Part shown: positions 9,260 through 15,406 of the stretch, piece after piece
Position numbering within the stretch: position 1 is the first letter of the stretch
How the letters are laid out: each line of letters opens with the position of its first letter
The notes under the pieces: generated by a model
Told to the model about the DNA's origin: nothing
Seen by the model: only the letters and a program-made list of their open reading frames with translations
The model's database searches: none
Position numbers and translations under genes: made by a program
Source: an uncultured Collinsella sp.
GTDB taxonomy: Bacteria > Actinomycetota > Coriobacteriia > Coriobacteriales > Coriobacteriaceae
DNA: 15,665 nt
NCBI GenBank assembly: GCA_900544115.1
Contig: UQTW01000039.1
Coordinates: 1 to 15,665 of the forward strand
Direction: 5' to 3'

Positions 9260-9571
9260 TTACCTTTCGACCTCATGAGGATCTCGCAGCGCCTTGACGA
9301 CACGAACCGTGCAGGCAGCCATAAAGGCCACGAAGCCGATCGCCTCGCCCAGGAGGAACATGCGAAATGCCTCTCCGAACAACACAAACACAACCAAGGT
9401 AAAGACGAGCAGGGCGATTGCCGAGACCGCCAGACTCACCATACCCTTGAGCATGTCCGCATTCTGTTTATCGTCAAGAACCGGCTTGAGCGTAAAGACA
9501 AAGGGAAGGAAGGCAATTGCGCCCGCGATGGCGCCTGCAACGATAGCGAGCAGATCGGCTATCTGAAACAC
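9260..9571 (-). CDS. atpI: AtpI-like small membrane protein at the head of the ATP synthase operon
   Basis: About 103 residues with three hydrophobic segments (roughly 4-27, 41-66 and 71-95) and a short charged tail ending DPHEVER. AtpI proteins are weakly conserved; in some bacteria they help assemble the c ring. The assignment rests mainly on size, topology and position directly before atpB (3-nt gap), not on a sequence signature. I chose the GTG at 9571 because GTGAGG lies about 6 nt upstream. A GTG four codons earlier is less well spaced, and a TTG far upstream would overlap the promoter. Confidence 0.7.
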   Translation of the reverse strand: MFQIADLLAIVAGAIAGAIAFLPFVFTLKPVLDDKQNADMLKGMVSLAVSAIALLVFTLVVFVLFGEAFRMFLLGEAIGFVAFMAACTVRVVKALRDPHEVER

Positions 9572-9851
9572 TGGCGTCCTCACTTTCCTTTTTAACGCTT
9601 CACAGAACAGTTCCCGCCAAACATTGGTGACTATTGTACGAGCCAATCGCTAAAGTACAACCGAAAAAGCATCGGTTAATACGCACCTGTTCGTTTTCTT
9701 AAGACCTTCTTTATGCCGCAGGTACGGTAATACGTTTTTCTCGAACCCTGCAGGGCAAAACGTCCGTTAACAGGAGTGCGCGCGGTCGCCTTTTGTTCGT
9801 CCGCGCGCACCGTTTCTTCGTATTTGCAGCCGCGGCCGTTTAGCCCAGCGA
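9572..9851 (-). promoter_or_regulatory. Intergenic region with likely ATP synthase operon promoter
   Basis: A 280-nt gap between upp and the atpI-like gene. On the minus strand a -10 box TACAAT (9633-9638) lies 16 nt after a TTGTAC -35 candidate (9655-9660), giving a leader of about 55 nt to the GTG. The two boxes also form an inverted repeat (ttgtac/gtacaa). Further upstream are a 6-bp hairpin (9659-9677), a palindrome ccctgcaggg flanked by cgtttt/aaaacg (9733-9762), and the longer hairpin at 9776-9810. I see no gene in this stretch. Confidence 0.55.
9776..9810 (-). terminator. GC-rich hairpin downstream of upp
   Basis: A perfect 10-bp stem pairs gtgcgcgcgg (9776-9785) with ccgcgcgcac (9801-9810) around a 15-nt loop, starting about 40 nt after the upp stop. 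No T run follows on the minus strand, so it may be a Rho-type or stabilising 3' structure rather than an intrinsic terminator. Confidence 0.45.
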
Positions 9852-10499
9852 CTAGAGCGTGCCGTAGATGCGGTCGCCGGCGTCGCCGAGGCCGGGAACG
9901 ATGTAGGCAGCCTCGTTGAGATGGTCGTCGATGGCGCAGGTATAGATATGTACATCGGGATCCTTCTCGGTCAGCGACTTGAGGCCCTCGGGGGCCGCGA
10001 CGATGCACAGCATGCGGATGTCCTTGACACCGCGCCCGCGCAGGTAGCTGATGGCCATCTCGGCCGAACCGCCCGTGGCGAGCATGGGGTCGACGACCAG
10101 GCAGATGCGCTGGTCGATATCCTTGGGCATCTTGCAGTAATACTCGTGCGGCTCGTGGGTGACCTCGTCGCGCTCCATGCCGATGTGGCCCACGCGAGCG
10201 GAGGGCACCAGGTCGAGGATGCCGTCGACCATGCCAAGGCCCGCACGCAGGATGGGCACGATGGCGAGTTTCTTGCCGGCGAGCTGCTTAAACGTTGCGG
10301 TGGTGATAGGGGTCTCGACCTCGACGTCTTCCATAGGCAGGTCGCGCATGGCCTCGTAGCCGTCAAAAAGCGCGAGTTCGCGCACGAGCTGACGGAACTG
10401 GTTGGTGCCGGTGTTTTTGTCGCGCAGGATCGACAGCTTGTGCTGGACGAGCGGGTGATCGACAAGCGTCACACGGGACGCATCGTAGGTGACGGTCAT
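9852..10499 (-). CDS. upp: Uracil phosphoribosyltransferase
   Basis: A 215-residue cytoplasmic salvage enzyme making UMP from uracil and PRPP. The PRPP-binding loop VVDPMLATGGSA is at 135-146. The type-specific segment IVPILRAGLGM is at 80-90, and the uracil-binding C terminus VPGLGDAGDRIYGTL is complete. The length matches the family (about 208-216). The ATG at 10499 is preceded by AAAGGGG about 12 nt upstream. An in-frame extension of 20 residues to 10559 lacks family similarity and is left out. The gene lies 123 nt after glpK, in a leader with two overlapping hairpins. Nothing in the flanking genes belongs to pyrimidine metabolism. Confidence 0.97.
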   Translation of the reverse strand: MTVTYDASRVTLVDHPLVQHKLSILRDKNTGTNQFRQLVRELALFDGYEAMRDLPMEDVEVETPITTATFKQLAGKKLAIVPILRAGLGMVDGILDLVPSARVGHIGMERDEVTHEPHEYYCKMPKDIDQRICLVVDPMLATGGSAEMAISYLRGRGVKDIRMLCIVAAPEGLKSLTEKDPDVHIYTCAIDDHLNEAAYIVPGLGDAGDRIYGTL

Positions 10500-10622
10500 G
10501 GGTTGATTGCCCCTTTCGTTGCGGCCGCAAAACGGCCTTGCTGACAAGGCGCGCAGCAATGTTGCCGCCGCACGCCATGCATTAGTTTAGCGGTTTGTTG
10601 TATCGAGCAGCCCATCGCAGCC
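10500..10622 (-). promoter_or_regulatory. upp leader with two mutually exclusive hairpins
   Basis: On the minus strand, gccttg/caaggc (10545-10550 with 10535-10540) forms one stem, and ggccg/cggcc (10533-10537 with 10523-10527) forms a second. They share 10535-10537, so both cannot form fully at once. The upp ribosome-binding site (AAAGGGG) follows within a few bases. No clear promoter is visible; TAAACT near 10584-10589 is a weak -10 candidate. Confidence 0.35.
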
Positions 10623-12164
10623 CTACTGTGAGGTGCTGAGCGAGCGCCTGACTGCATCACGCCAGCCCGCAAGGTTTTGCTCGCGGCGCTCGGCGGACAT
10701 GTGGGGAAGGAAGGTCCTAACGATCTGGGCATTTTGCTCCAGCTCTTCCAGGTCTTCCCAATAGCCGACGGCAAGACCCGCCAAGTACGCGGCACCGATT
10801 GCCGTGGTCTCCACCGTCTCGCATTGCAGCACGGGGATATCCAGCAGGTCGGCCTGGAATTGCATGATGAACTCGTTGCGCGAGGCACCGCCATCGACAG
10901 ACAGGCGCTCAATCGAAAGCCCCGCGTCCTGCTCCATGGCGCGCAGCACGTCGTAGCTCTGATATGCCATGGATTCGCAGGCGGCACGTACGATGGTCGC
11001 ACGGCTCGAGGCGCCGGTCAGACCGCACACGATACCGCGAGCATGCGGGTCCCACCAGGGAGCACCCAAACCCGCAAAGGCCGGAACGAAGTAGCAGCCC
11101 TCGTTGTCGCTAATCGAAGCGGCGAGTTGTGCCGACTCGCTCACGCTCGAGATGATGCCCATGTTGTTGCGAAGCCAGTTCATCGTTGAGCCGGCGGCAA
11201 AAATAGAGCCCTCGAGCGCATAGCTGACTTTGCCGTCCGCAGCGATACCGATGGTGGAGACCAGGCCATTCTTGGATTCGACGATCTCGTCGCCGGTGTT
11301 CATGAGCATAAAGCAACCCGTGCCATAGGTGTTTTTGGTCTGGCCGGGACGGAAACAGCAGTGGCCGAACAGCGACGCCTGTTGGTCACCCGCCACGCCC
11401 ATGATGGGCGGCATGTTGGTCATGATGTCGCTCGCGACGCGGCCGTAGTCGCCCGAGCTCCAGCGAACCTCGGGCATCATGGAACGTGGAACGTCAAAGA
11501 GTGCCAGCAGGTCGTCGTCCCAATCGAGCGTATGGATATTAAAGAGTGCCGTGCGGCTGGCATTGGTGTAGTCGGTGGCAAAGACCTGGCCGCCGGTGAG
11601 GTTGTAGATGAGCCAGGTGTCGATGGTGCCAAACATGAGGTCGCCCGCCGCCGCGCTTTCGCGTGCGCCGTCGACGTTGTCGAGAATCCACTGCACCTTG
11701 GAGGCCGAGAAATACGGGTCGAGCGTGAGTCCCGTGCGGGAGCGCACCAGCCCTTCTGCGCCCTGCTCGACAAGCTCGTCGATCAGAGGTGCGGTACGGC
11801 GGCACTGCCATACGATAGCGTTATAGATCGGCTGACCGCTCACGCGATCCCAGACCACCGTGGTCTCGCGCTGGTTGGAGATGCCGATGGCGGCAATGCG
11901 GTCGGAGTGGATACCGCTCTTAAACTGGACTTCCATCATGACGGCGATCTGGCTAGCAAGGACCGCCATGGGGTCTTGCTCTACCCAACCGGGACGCGGG
12001 AAGCTGGTTTTGACGCTGCGACGTGCCTGCGCGACGATGCAGCCGTACTCGTCGACGATGGTCGCAAGTACCGAGGTGGTGCCGCAGTCGAGCGCCATGA
12101 TGTAGGAACCGCCAAAGTCAAACGAGGCATCTTCCATGCCCAGGCTGCCCAGATTCAACGACAT
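10623..12164 (-). CDS. glpK: Glycerol kinase
   Basis: A 513-residue FGGY-family kinase that phosphorylates glycerol to glycerol 3-phosphate. It tracks E. coli GlpK closely from memory: ALDCGTTS (24-31), PGWVEQDP (58-65), NAIVWQCRRT (115-124), TDYTNASRTALFNIHTLDWDD (197-217), the catalytic AGDQQASLFG (258-267), NTYGTGCFMLMNTG and GLGAPWWDP. It has an extra N-terminal stretch of about 20 residues. The loop that binds fructose 1,6-bisphosphate in E. coli (GGKGGTR) is missing, and the His phosphorylated by HPr in Firmicutes is not seen before GDQQ. Neither control should therefore apply. It starts 13 nt after tsaC with AAAGG upstream, so the two are likely cotranscribed. No glycerol uptake or dehydrogenase gene is adjacent. 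Confidence 0.96.
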   Translation of the reverse strand: MSLNLGSLGMEDASFDFGGSYIMALDCGTTSVLATIVDEYGCIVAQARRSVKTSFPRPGWVEQDPMAVLASQIAVMMEVQFKSGIHSDRIAAIGISNQRETTVVWDRVSGQPIYNAIVWQCRRTAPLIDELVEQGAEGLVRSRTGLTLDPYFSASKVQWILDNVDGARESAAAGDLMFGTIDTWLIYNLTGGQVFATDYTNASRTALFNIHTLDWDDDLLALFDVPRSMMPEVRWSSGDYGRVASDIMTNMPPIMGVAGDQQASLFGHCCFRPGQTKNTYGTGCFMLMNTGDEIVESKNGLVSTIGIAADGKVSYALEGSIFAAGSTMNWLRNNMGIISSVSESAQLAASISDNEGCYFVPAFAGLGAPWWDPHARGIVCGLTGASSRATIVRAACESMAYQSYDVLRAMEQDAGLSIERLSVDGGASRNEFIMQFQADLLDIPVLQCETVETTAIGAAYLAGLAVGYWEDLEELEQNAQIVRTFLPHMSAERREQNLAGWRDAVRRSLSTSQ

Positions 12165-12177
12165 CGCTTAAACCTTT

Positions 12178-12921
12178 CTATTGCATCGGGTCGGACAGGA
12201 CCCGTTCGATCTCTGATGCGGGAAGTGCGCCTTGGCGCAGGATCTGGAGCTCGCCGTGCTGAAACGACACGATGGTCGAGGCGTCGCGACACGGGGTCTC
12301 ACCGGCGTCGACGGCAACATCGACCCCCTCCAGGATGCGACCCTCCACCGTGATAAAACTTGCCGGCGCGGGCGCGCCATGCGTGTTGGCGCTGGTGCAG
12401 GCAAGGGGGCTGCCACAGGCGCGAATGAGCGCCTGCACCACGGGCGAGGCCGAAGCGCGAAGTGCCACCGTGTCGTCGGCAGCGCGCATAAAGGTCGGCA
12501 CGCAGGGGGCTGCCTTGACCACGATAGTCAGGGCTCCCGGCCAGCATCGTCGCGCGAGTATGCGGGCATCTTCCGGGATATCCACGCCATAGCGGTCGAG
12601 TGCTTCGACGCCATCGACCAGCCAAGCGACGGTTTGCGTGAGTTCACGTTGCTTGAGAGTGAAGATACGGCGATAGCCGGTGCCGAGCGCAGGAACTGCG
12701 GCGCCATTGACGGCAGCCTGCGGATCGCGCGGCCACGATGGGAATTCGCTTGTATCTTGGGGCACGGCGTCCGAGAAGGCGTTGACTGCCACGGCGACAC
12801 CGTAGACGGTCTCGGTCGGGATCAAAGCCAGGCCGCCGCGGCCGAGCACCTCGGCCGTGCGCTCGACGGCAAGCCGATGCGGCTCGCGCGTTCCCTCGTA
12901 TACCCGATAGACCGTCTGCAT
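12178..12921 (-). CDS. tsaC: Threonylcarbamoyl-AMP synthase (Sua5/YrdC/YwlC family)
   Basis: A 247-residue protein of one YrdC domain, without the C-terminal Sua5 domain. The enzyme makes threonylcarbamoyl-AMP for the t6A modification at position 37 of ANN-decoding tRNAs. Motifs present are IPTETVYGV (34-42), the KxR pair (Lys90-Gln-Arg92), RCWPGALTIVV (125-135), TSAN (176-179) and DASTIV (213-218). Between the first motif and RRIF (84-87) there are about 40 residues rich in Pro/Ala/Asp, longer than usual for this turn. The ATG at 12921 is the only good start, although its AAGGGG lies about 12 nt upstream. prmC is the usual neighbour in actinobacteria, here separated by hicAB. Confidence 0.93.
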   Translation of the reverse strand: MQTVYRVYEGTREPHRLAVERTAEVLGRGGLALIPTETVYGVAVAVNAFSDAVPQDTSEFPSWPRDPQAAVNGAAVPALGTGYRRIFTLKQRELTQTVAWLVDGVEALDRYGVDIPEDARILARRCWPGALTIVVKAAPCVPTFMRAADDTVALRASASPVVQALIRACGSPLACTSANTHGAPAPASFITVEGRILEGVDVAVDAGETPCRDASTIVSFQHGELQILRQGALPASEIERVLSDPMQ

Positions 12922-13055
12922 GTGTATGCCAGCCCCTTACGTTCTGGTGCAAGTTTGTTTACTGTGGGGCATTCTCGCACGAAACGTTCAACCTATTTGC
13001 CCAGAGCGCATGTTGGTTTGGTGAGCGGCTCTAGTAGTCGGTGAAAGTGAGGGGG
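12922..13055 (-). promoter_or_regulatory. 134-nt gap upstream of tsaC
   Basis: No gene and no strong hairpin is seen. On the minus strand a weak promoter candidate is TTCGTG, 16 nt, TAAACA, within about 60 nt of the tsaC start. The match is poor, so tsaC could also be read through from hicAB. Confidence 0.2.
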
Positions 13056-13502
13056 TTATTGGACTGCGACGAACTTCTTTGGCCTGCCGGCGTGACGTTC
13101 TTGGGCGGCGTAACGCTCGATACTGTCTATCGTTATCATCCGACGGCCGTCGACGAGTTCAACATCGAGCTTTCCGGCTTTGACCAGCGCGGTAATCCGC
13201 GGAGCGGAGACTTTGAGGTCCAGCGCTGCGTCTTTAAATGTTCGGCACGCCGCTTCCCGAGCGTCCTCGTGGTCGATTTCGACTGAAAGGGCCACGACCT
13301 CGGCCGAGCGTTCGTACCCTGCCGGAGTCAAACCGTTGTTGAGGTCGTCGGCCAAAAACGCCATCAGTGCCTCGGTGGCATGGGCAATCGCTTCTTCGCG
13401 CGTATCGCCATCGGCAAAGGCGCCGGGAATCTGCGGGAAGCTAGCGCAGTAACCATCGTCTTCTTTTATGAGAACGCAGTCATAGGTAAATCGCTGCCTC
13501 AT
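13056..13502 (-). CDS. hicB: HicB-family antitoxin
   Basis: A 148-residue antitoxin that neutralises HicA. The N-terminal HicB domain (about 4-55) has the typical pattern of a strand (RFTYDCVLIKED), GYCASFPQIPGAFADGDT and a helix with REEAIAHATEALMAFL. The C-terminal part (about 85-135) looks like a helix-turn-helix DNA-binding region (SAPRITALVKAGKLDVELVDG, then ITIDSIERYA). That suits autorepression through the palindrome at 13724-13745. The ATG at 13502 is preceded by GGAGG 5-6 nt upstream and lies 11 nt after hicA. A 15-residue longer reading would overlap hicA and has no ribosome-binding site. The basic tail GRPKKF may also contact DNA. Confidence 0.92.
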   Translation of the reverse strand: MRQRFTYDCVLIKEDDGYCASFPQIPGAFADGDTREEAIAHATEALMAFLADDLNNGLTPAGYERSAEVVALSVEIDHEDAREAACRTFKDAALDLKVSAPRITALVKAGKLDVELVDGRRMITIDSIERYAAQERHAGRPKKFVAVQ

Positions 13503-13513
13503 TTTGCCTCCAA

Positions 13514-13699
13514 CTACCATCCAGCTTGGCGACGAATACTTGCCCACGTGCCCTTCTTTGGTCGATCACCACCAGAGCCGTTCACGGTGACAACGCGGTC
13601 ACCAGAAACATACTTAGCATGACTACCGACTTGCGCGACCTTCACGAATCCATCGTGCTTGAGTAGGGCAATGATTTCCCGAAAGGTAGGAGGTTGCAT
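13514..13699 (-). CDS. hicA: HicA-family mRNA interferase toxin
   Basis: A 61-residue protein with the double-stranded-RNA-binding-like HicA fold. HicA toxins cut mRNA and tmRNA and slow growth when free. Visible features are the N-terminal helix REIIALLKHDGFV (7-19), the catalytic-His motif GSHAKY (25-30, His27), the beta strand DRVVTVN (34-40), and the closing helix KKGTWASIRRQAGW, which matches the usual KGTL-ILKQAG ending. The ATG at 13699 has AGAGG 7 nt upstream. It is the first gene of the pair, with its own promoter inside a palindrome. All key residues are present, so an active toxin is expected. Confidence 0.93.
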   Translation of the reverse strand: MQPPTFREIIALLKHDGFVKVAQVGSHAKYVSGDRVVTVNGSGGDRPKKGTWASIRRQAGW

Positions 13700-13723
13700 G
13701 GGCCGACCTCTTTCAGCCGTCCT

Positions 13724-13753
13724 AATTATAAACTACTTTATAATTTTTGCTAA
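13724..13753 (-). promoter_or_regulatory. hicAB promoter embedded in a 9+9 bp palindromic operator
   Basis: On the minus strand, TTAGCA (13748-13753), 17 nt and a consensus TATAAT (13725-13730) form a well-spaced promoter about 25 nt before hicA. The -10 box is one end of a perfect inverted repeat (aattataaa, 13724-13732, with tttataatt, 13737-13745, 4-nt spacer) that also covers most of the promoter spacer. A repressor bound here would block RNA polymerase. HicB is the obvious candidate. Confidence 0.75.
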
Positions 13754-13767
13754 CCAGTTAATAAATA

Positions 13768-15018
13768 TTACTGGCGTTGCTTGGGCTCGGTGACGATGGC
13801 TCGGACGATGCGGGGGCGATCGGTGAGGTCGTGGACGATGCGCACGTCCGACAGACCCGCTTGACGACAGAGCTCGGCCGCGGCGTCGAGCGCGCCCTCG
13901 TAGAGCTCGCAGGCAAACAGGCCGCCGGCACGCAGCATATAGGGTGCCGCATTGAGCAGGCGGCGGAAGATGTCCAGGCCGTCGGCACCGCCCTCGAGCG
14001 CCAGGTCGGGCTCAAAGTCCTTGACCTCGTGCGGCAGCGAGCGCATGACATCGGTCGGGATGTAAGGCGGGTTGGAGACGAGTACGTCAAAGGTGCCCCA
14101 CTCTTCACGGGGAATGGAGCTCACCAGGTTCGTGAGGCTGAAGGCGACCTCGTCGGACGTGAGGCCAAGCGCATCGCGGTTTTTGGTAGCAAGGTCGATG
14201 GCGCGCGGCTCGATATCGGTAGCAGTGCAGGTGACGTGGCCGCGACGCTCCCAGGCGATCGAGAGCGAGATACAGCCCGTGCCGCAGCCGACCTCGAGAA
14301 CGCGGGCAGTGCGGGGCTCGGCTGGGGCAGGCGCAGCGGCATCCTGAGCTGAAACCGTCTCCTGGTCGGCGCCCTCGATGGCGATGTCGTATTCGTCGAG
14401 CTCGGGCTCGGCGGCTTTTGCGGCTTCGGCTTCTGCTGCTTGCGCGGCGGCTTCCTCGGCCTCGCGATCGGCAAGCTCCTCGGCATAGGCGCGGCTACCG
14501 AGCACGTCGCTACCCAGCGCAGCCTCATCGGCGGCCGTCAGGTTGGCAGCACGGCGCTCGGCGGTCGCGCGTTCGTCGGCCAGCGCCGCCTCAGCTTTGC
14601 GGGCCTGCTCGACCTCATCGTTCCAAGGCAGCTCAACACGCTGACGGGCAGCGGCCTCGGGGCTCAGCACCTCGGTATCCAGATAGTTCAGGACTTCTTC
14701 GACGAGCATCTCGGTCTCGGGGCGCGGGATGAGCACGCCGGGGGCGCACGCGACGTCGATCATGCGAAACTGCGTGCTGCCCGTGATGTACTGCAGCGGC
14801 TCGCCTTTGGCGCGACGAACGACGGCCGCGTGCATGGTCTCGAGCTGGGCTGCGTTAAGCGTCTCGTCCATGCGCATATACAAGTCGATACGCGCCAGGC
14901 CCGTGGCCGCGCACAGCAGCCACTCGGCAGAAAGACGGGGATGCTCCTCGCCGCGCTCGGCCAGGTACTCCTTGGTCCACTCGAGACAACGCTTGATGGT
15001 CCAAATCTCGTTTGCCAT
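13768..15018 (-). CDS. prmC: Peptide chain release factor N5-glutamine methyltransferase (PrmC/HemK) with a large internal insertion
   Basis: PrmC methylates the Gln of the GGQ motif in release factors RF1 and RF2, using S-adenosylmethionine. The N-terminal helical domain (about 1-110) contains GEPLQYITGSTQF (72-84) and LIPRPETEMLVEE (96-108). The methyltransferase domain has the SAM loop VLEVGCGTGC (240-249) and the catalytic NPPYIP (316-321). The protein has 416 residues against about 280 normally. The excess is an Ala/Glu-rich, charged stretch at about 115-236, in frame, at the domain junction. The ATG at 15018 is preceded by GGGGAGG; a 25-residue extension upstream (to 15093) has no such site and overlaps the promoter. 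In many actinobacteria prfA precedes prmC; it is not present within the 650 bases seen here. Confidence 0.93.
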   Translation of the reverse strand: MANEIWTIKRCLEWTKEYLAERGEEHPRLSAEWLLCAATGLARIDLYMRMDETLNAAQLETMHAAVVRRAKGEPLQYITGSTQFRMIDVACAPGVLIPRPETEMLVEEVLNYLDTEVLSPEAAARQRVELPWNDEVEQARKAEAALADERATAERRAANLTAADEAALGSDVLGSRAYAEELADREAEEAAAQAAEAEAAKAAEPELDEYDIAIEGADQETVSAQDAAAPAPAEPRTARVLEVGCGTGCISLSIAWERRGHVTCTATDIEPRAIDLATKNRDALGLTSDEVAFSLTNLVSSIPREEWGTFDVLVSNPPYIPTDVMRSLPHEVKDFEPDLALEGGADGLDIFRRLLNAAPYMLRAGGLFACELYEGALDAAAELCRQAGLSDVRIVHDLTDRPRIVRAIVTEPKQRQ

Positions 15019-15066
15019 GGGGCCCTCCCCTCTTAAGCGCCGGACGGCGCGCGAATGTCGGAGCAG

Positions 15067-15093
15067 ATTGTACGCGAGGGTGGCACGCGGCAA
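15067..15093 (-). promoter_or_regulatory. Candidate prmC promoter
   Basis: On the minus strand, TTGCCG (15088-15093) and TACAAT (15067-15072) are separated by 15 nt. The -10 box has the same CGTACAAT context as the ATP synthase promoter candidate. A transcript would start about 40 nt before the prmC ATG. The spacing is short, so confidence is moderate. Confidence 0.4.
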
Positions 15094-15161
15094 GGGGCGA
15101 TTGGAAGCAATTATCGAGAATCAGCCCAGAATTTTTGTTTGTCCCCGTCCAATGTGTTCAT

Positions 15162-15350
15162 ATGTCGACGTCTAAATCTGCATTCGTCAAGCTTTTGGCA
15201 AGGTTGCCCAAAACTGACCAATATCTAACCAAGAACTTGCCAAATCACTTGACGCGCGACGCACCAAAAATCGCCCCGCGACTTCTCGAACGATATTTTG
15301 AGCATTCTTTTCGATCGCAGACGAATGATGCTCATTGTTTTAGCTGGTAG
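15162..15350 (+). CDS. Possible small ORF of unknown function
   Basis: The only plus-strand reading frame that does not lie on top of a real gene: 62 codons starting MSTSKSAFVKLLARLP, basic in the middle. There is no ribosome-binding site before the ATG, I recognise no family, and the inverted repeat at 15185-15254 lies inside it. It is more likely an accidental frame in noncoding DNA. A 7-bp hairpin (15299-15305 with 15328-15334) followed by TTGTTTT overlaps its end. Confidence 0.12.
   Translation: MSTSKSAFVKLLARLPKTDQYLTKNLPNHLTRDAPKIAPRLLERYFEHSFRSQTNDAHCFSW
15185..15254. repeat. Interrupted inverted repeat, 7+9 bp arms
   Basis: The outer arm cgtcaag (15185-15191) pairs with cttgacg (15248-15254). 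The inner arm tttggcaag (15194-15202) pairs exactly with cttgccaaa (15236-15244). The internal loop is 2 by 3 nt and the apical loop 33 nt. It lies in an AT-richer stretch without a convincing gene, upstream of prmC. It could be an RNA structure, a protein-binding site or a decayed mobile-element end. Confidence 0.5.
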
Positions 15351-15406
15351 ACAGTTCAACAGCTATCAAGGCAGATTGAATATCATCTCAAAGCAATGTA
15401 CCCAAC

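Noticed and set aside
9572..9646. TTG start at 9646 giving a 128-residue AtpI-like protein
   Set aside because: It would place the start codon within the promoter spacer, with no ribosome-binding site. The first 25 residues are not membrane-like.
13754..13774. Imperfect hairpin (ccagt/actgg with A-T pairs) over the prmC stop codon
   Set aside because: The stem is weak with a bulge and has no T run after it. It overlaps the hicAB promoter region and is not convincing as a terminator.
15078..15092. agggtggcacgcggc on the plus strand resembles the T-box signature AGGGTGGNACCGCGG
   Set aside because: It lacks one C, lies antisense to the prmC upstream region and overlaps its -35 candidate. No stem I or terminator is seen around it and no plus-strand gene follows.
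15019..15093. A 25-residue upstream extension of PrmC
   Set aside because: It has no ribosome-binding site and overlaps the promoter candidate. The ATG at 15018 has GGGGAGG and matches the usual N terminus.
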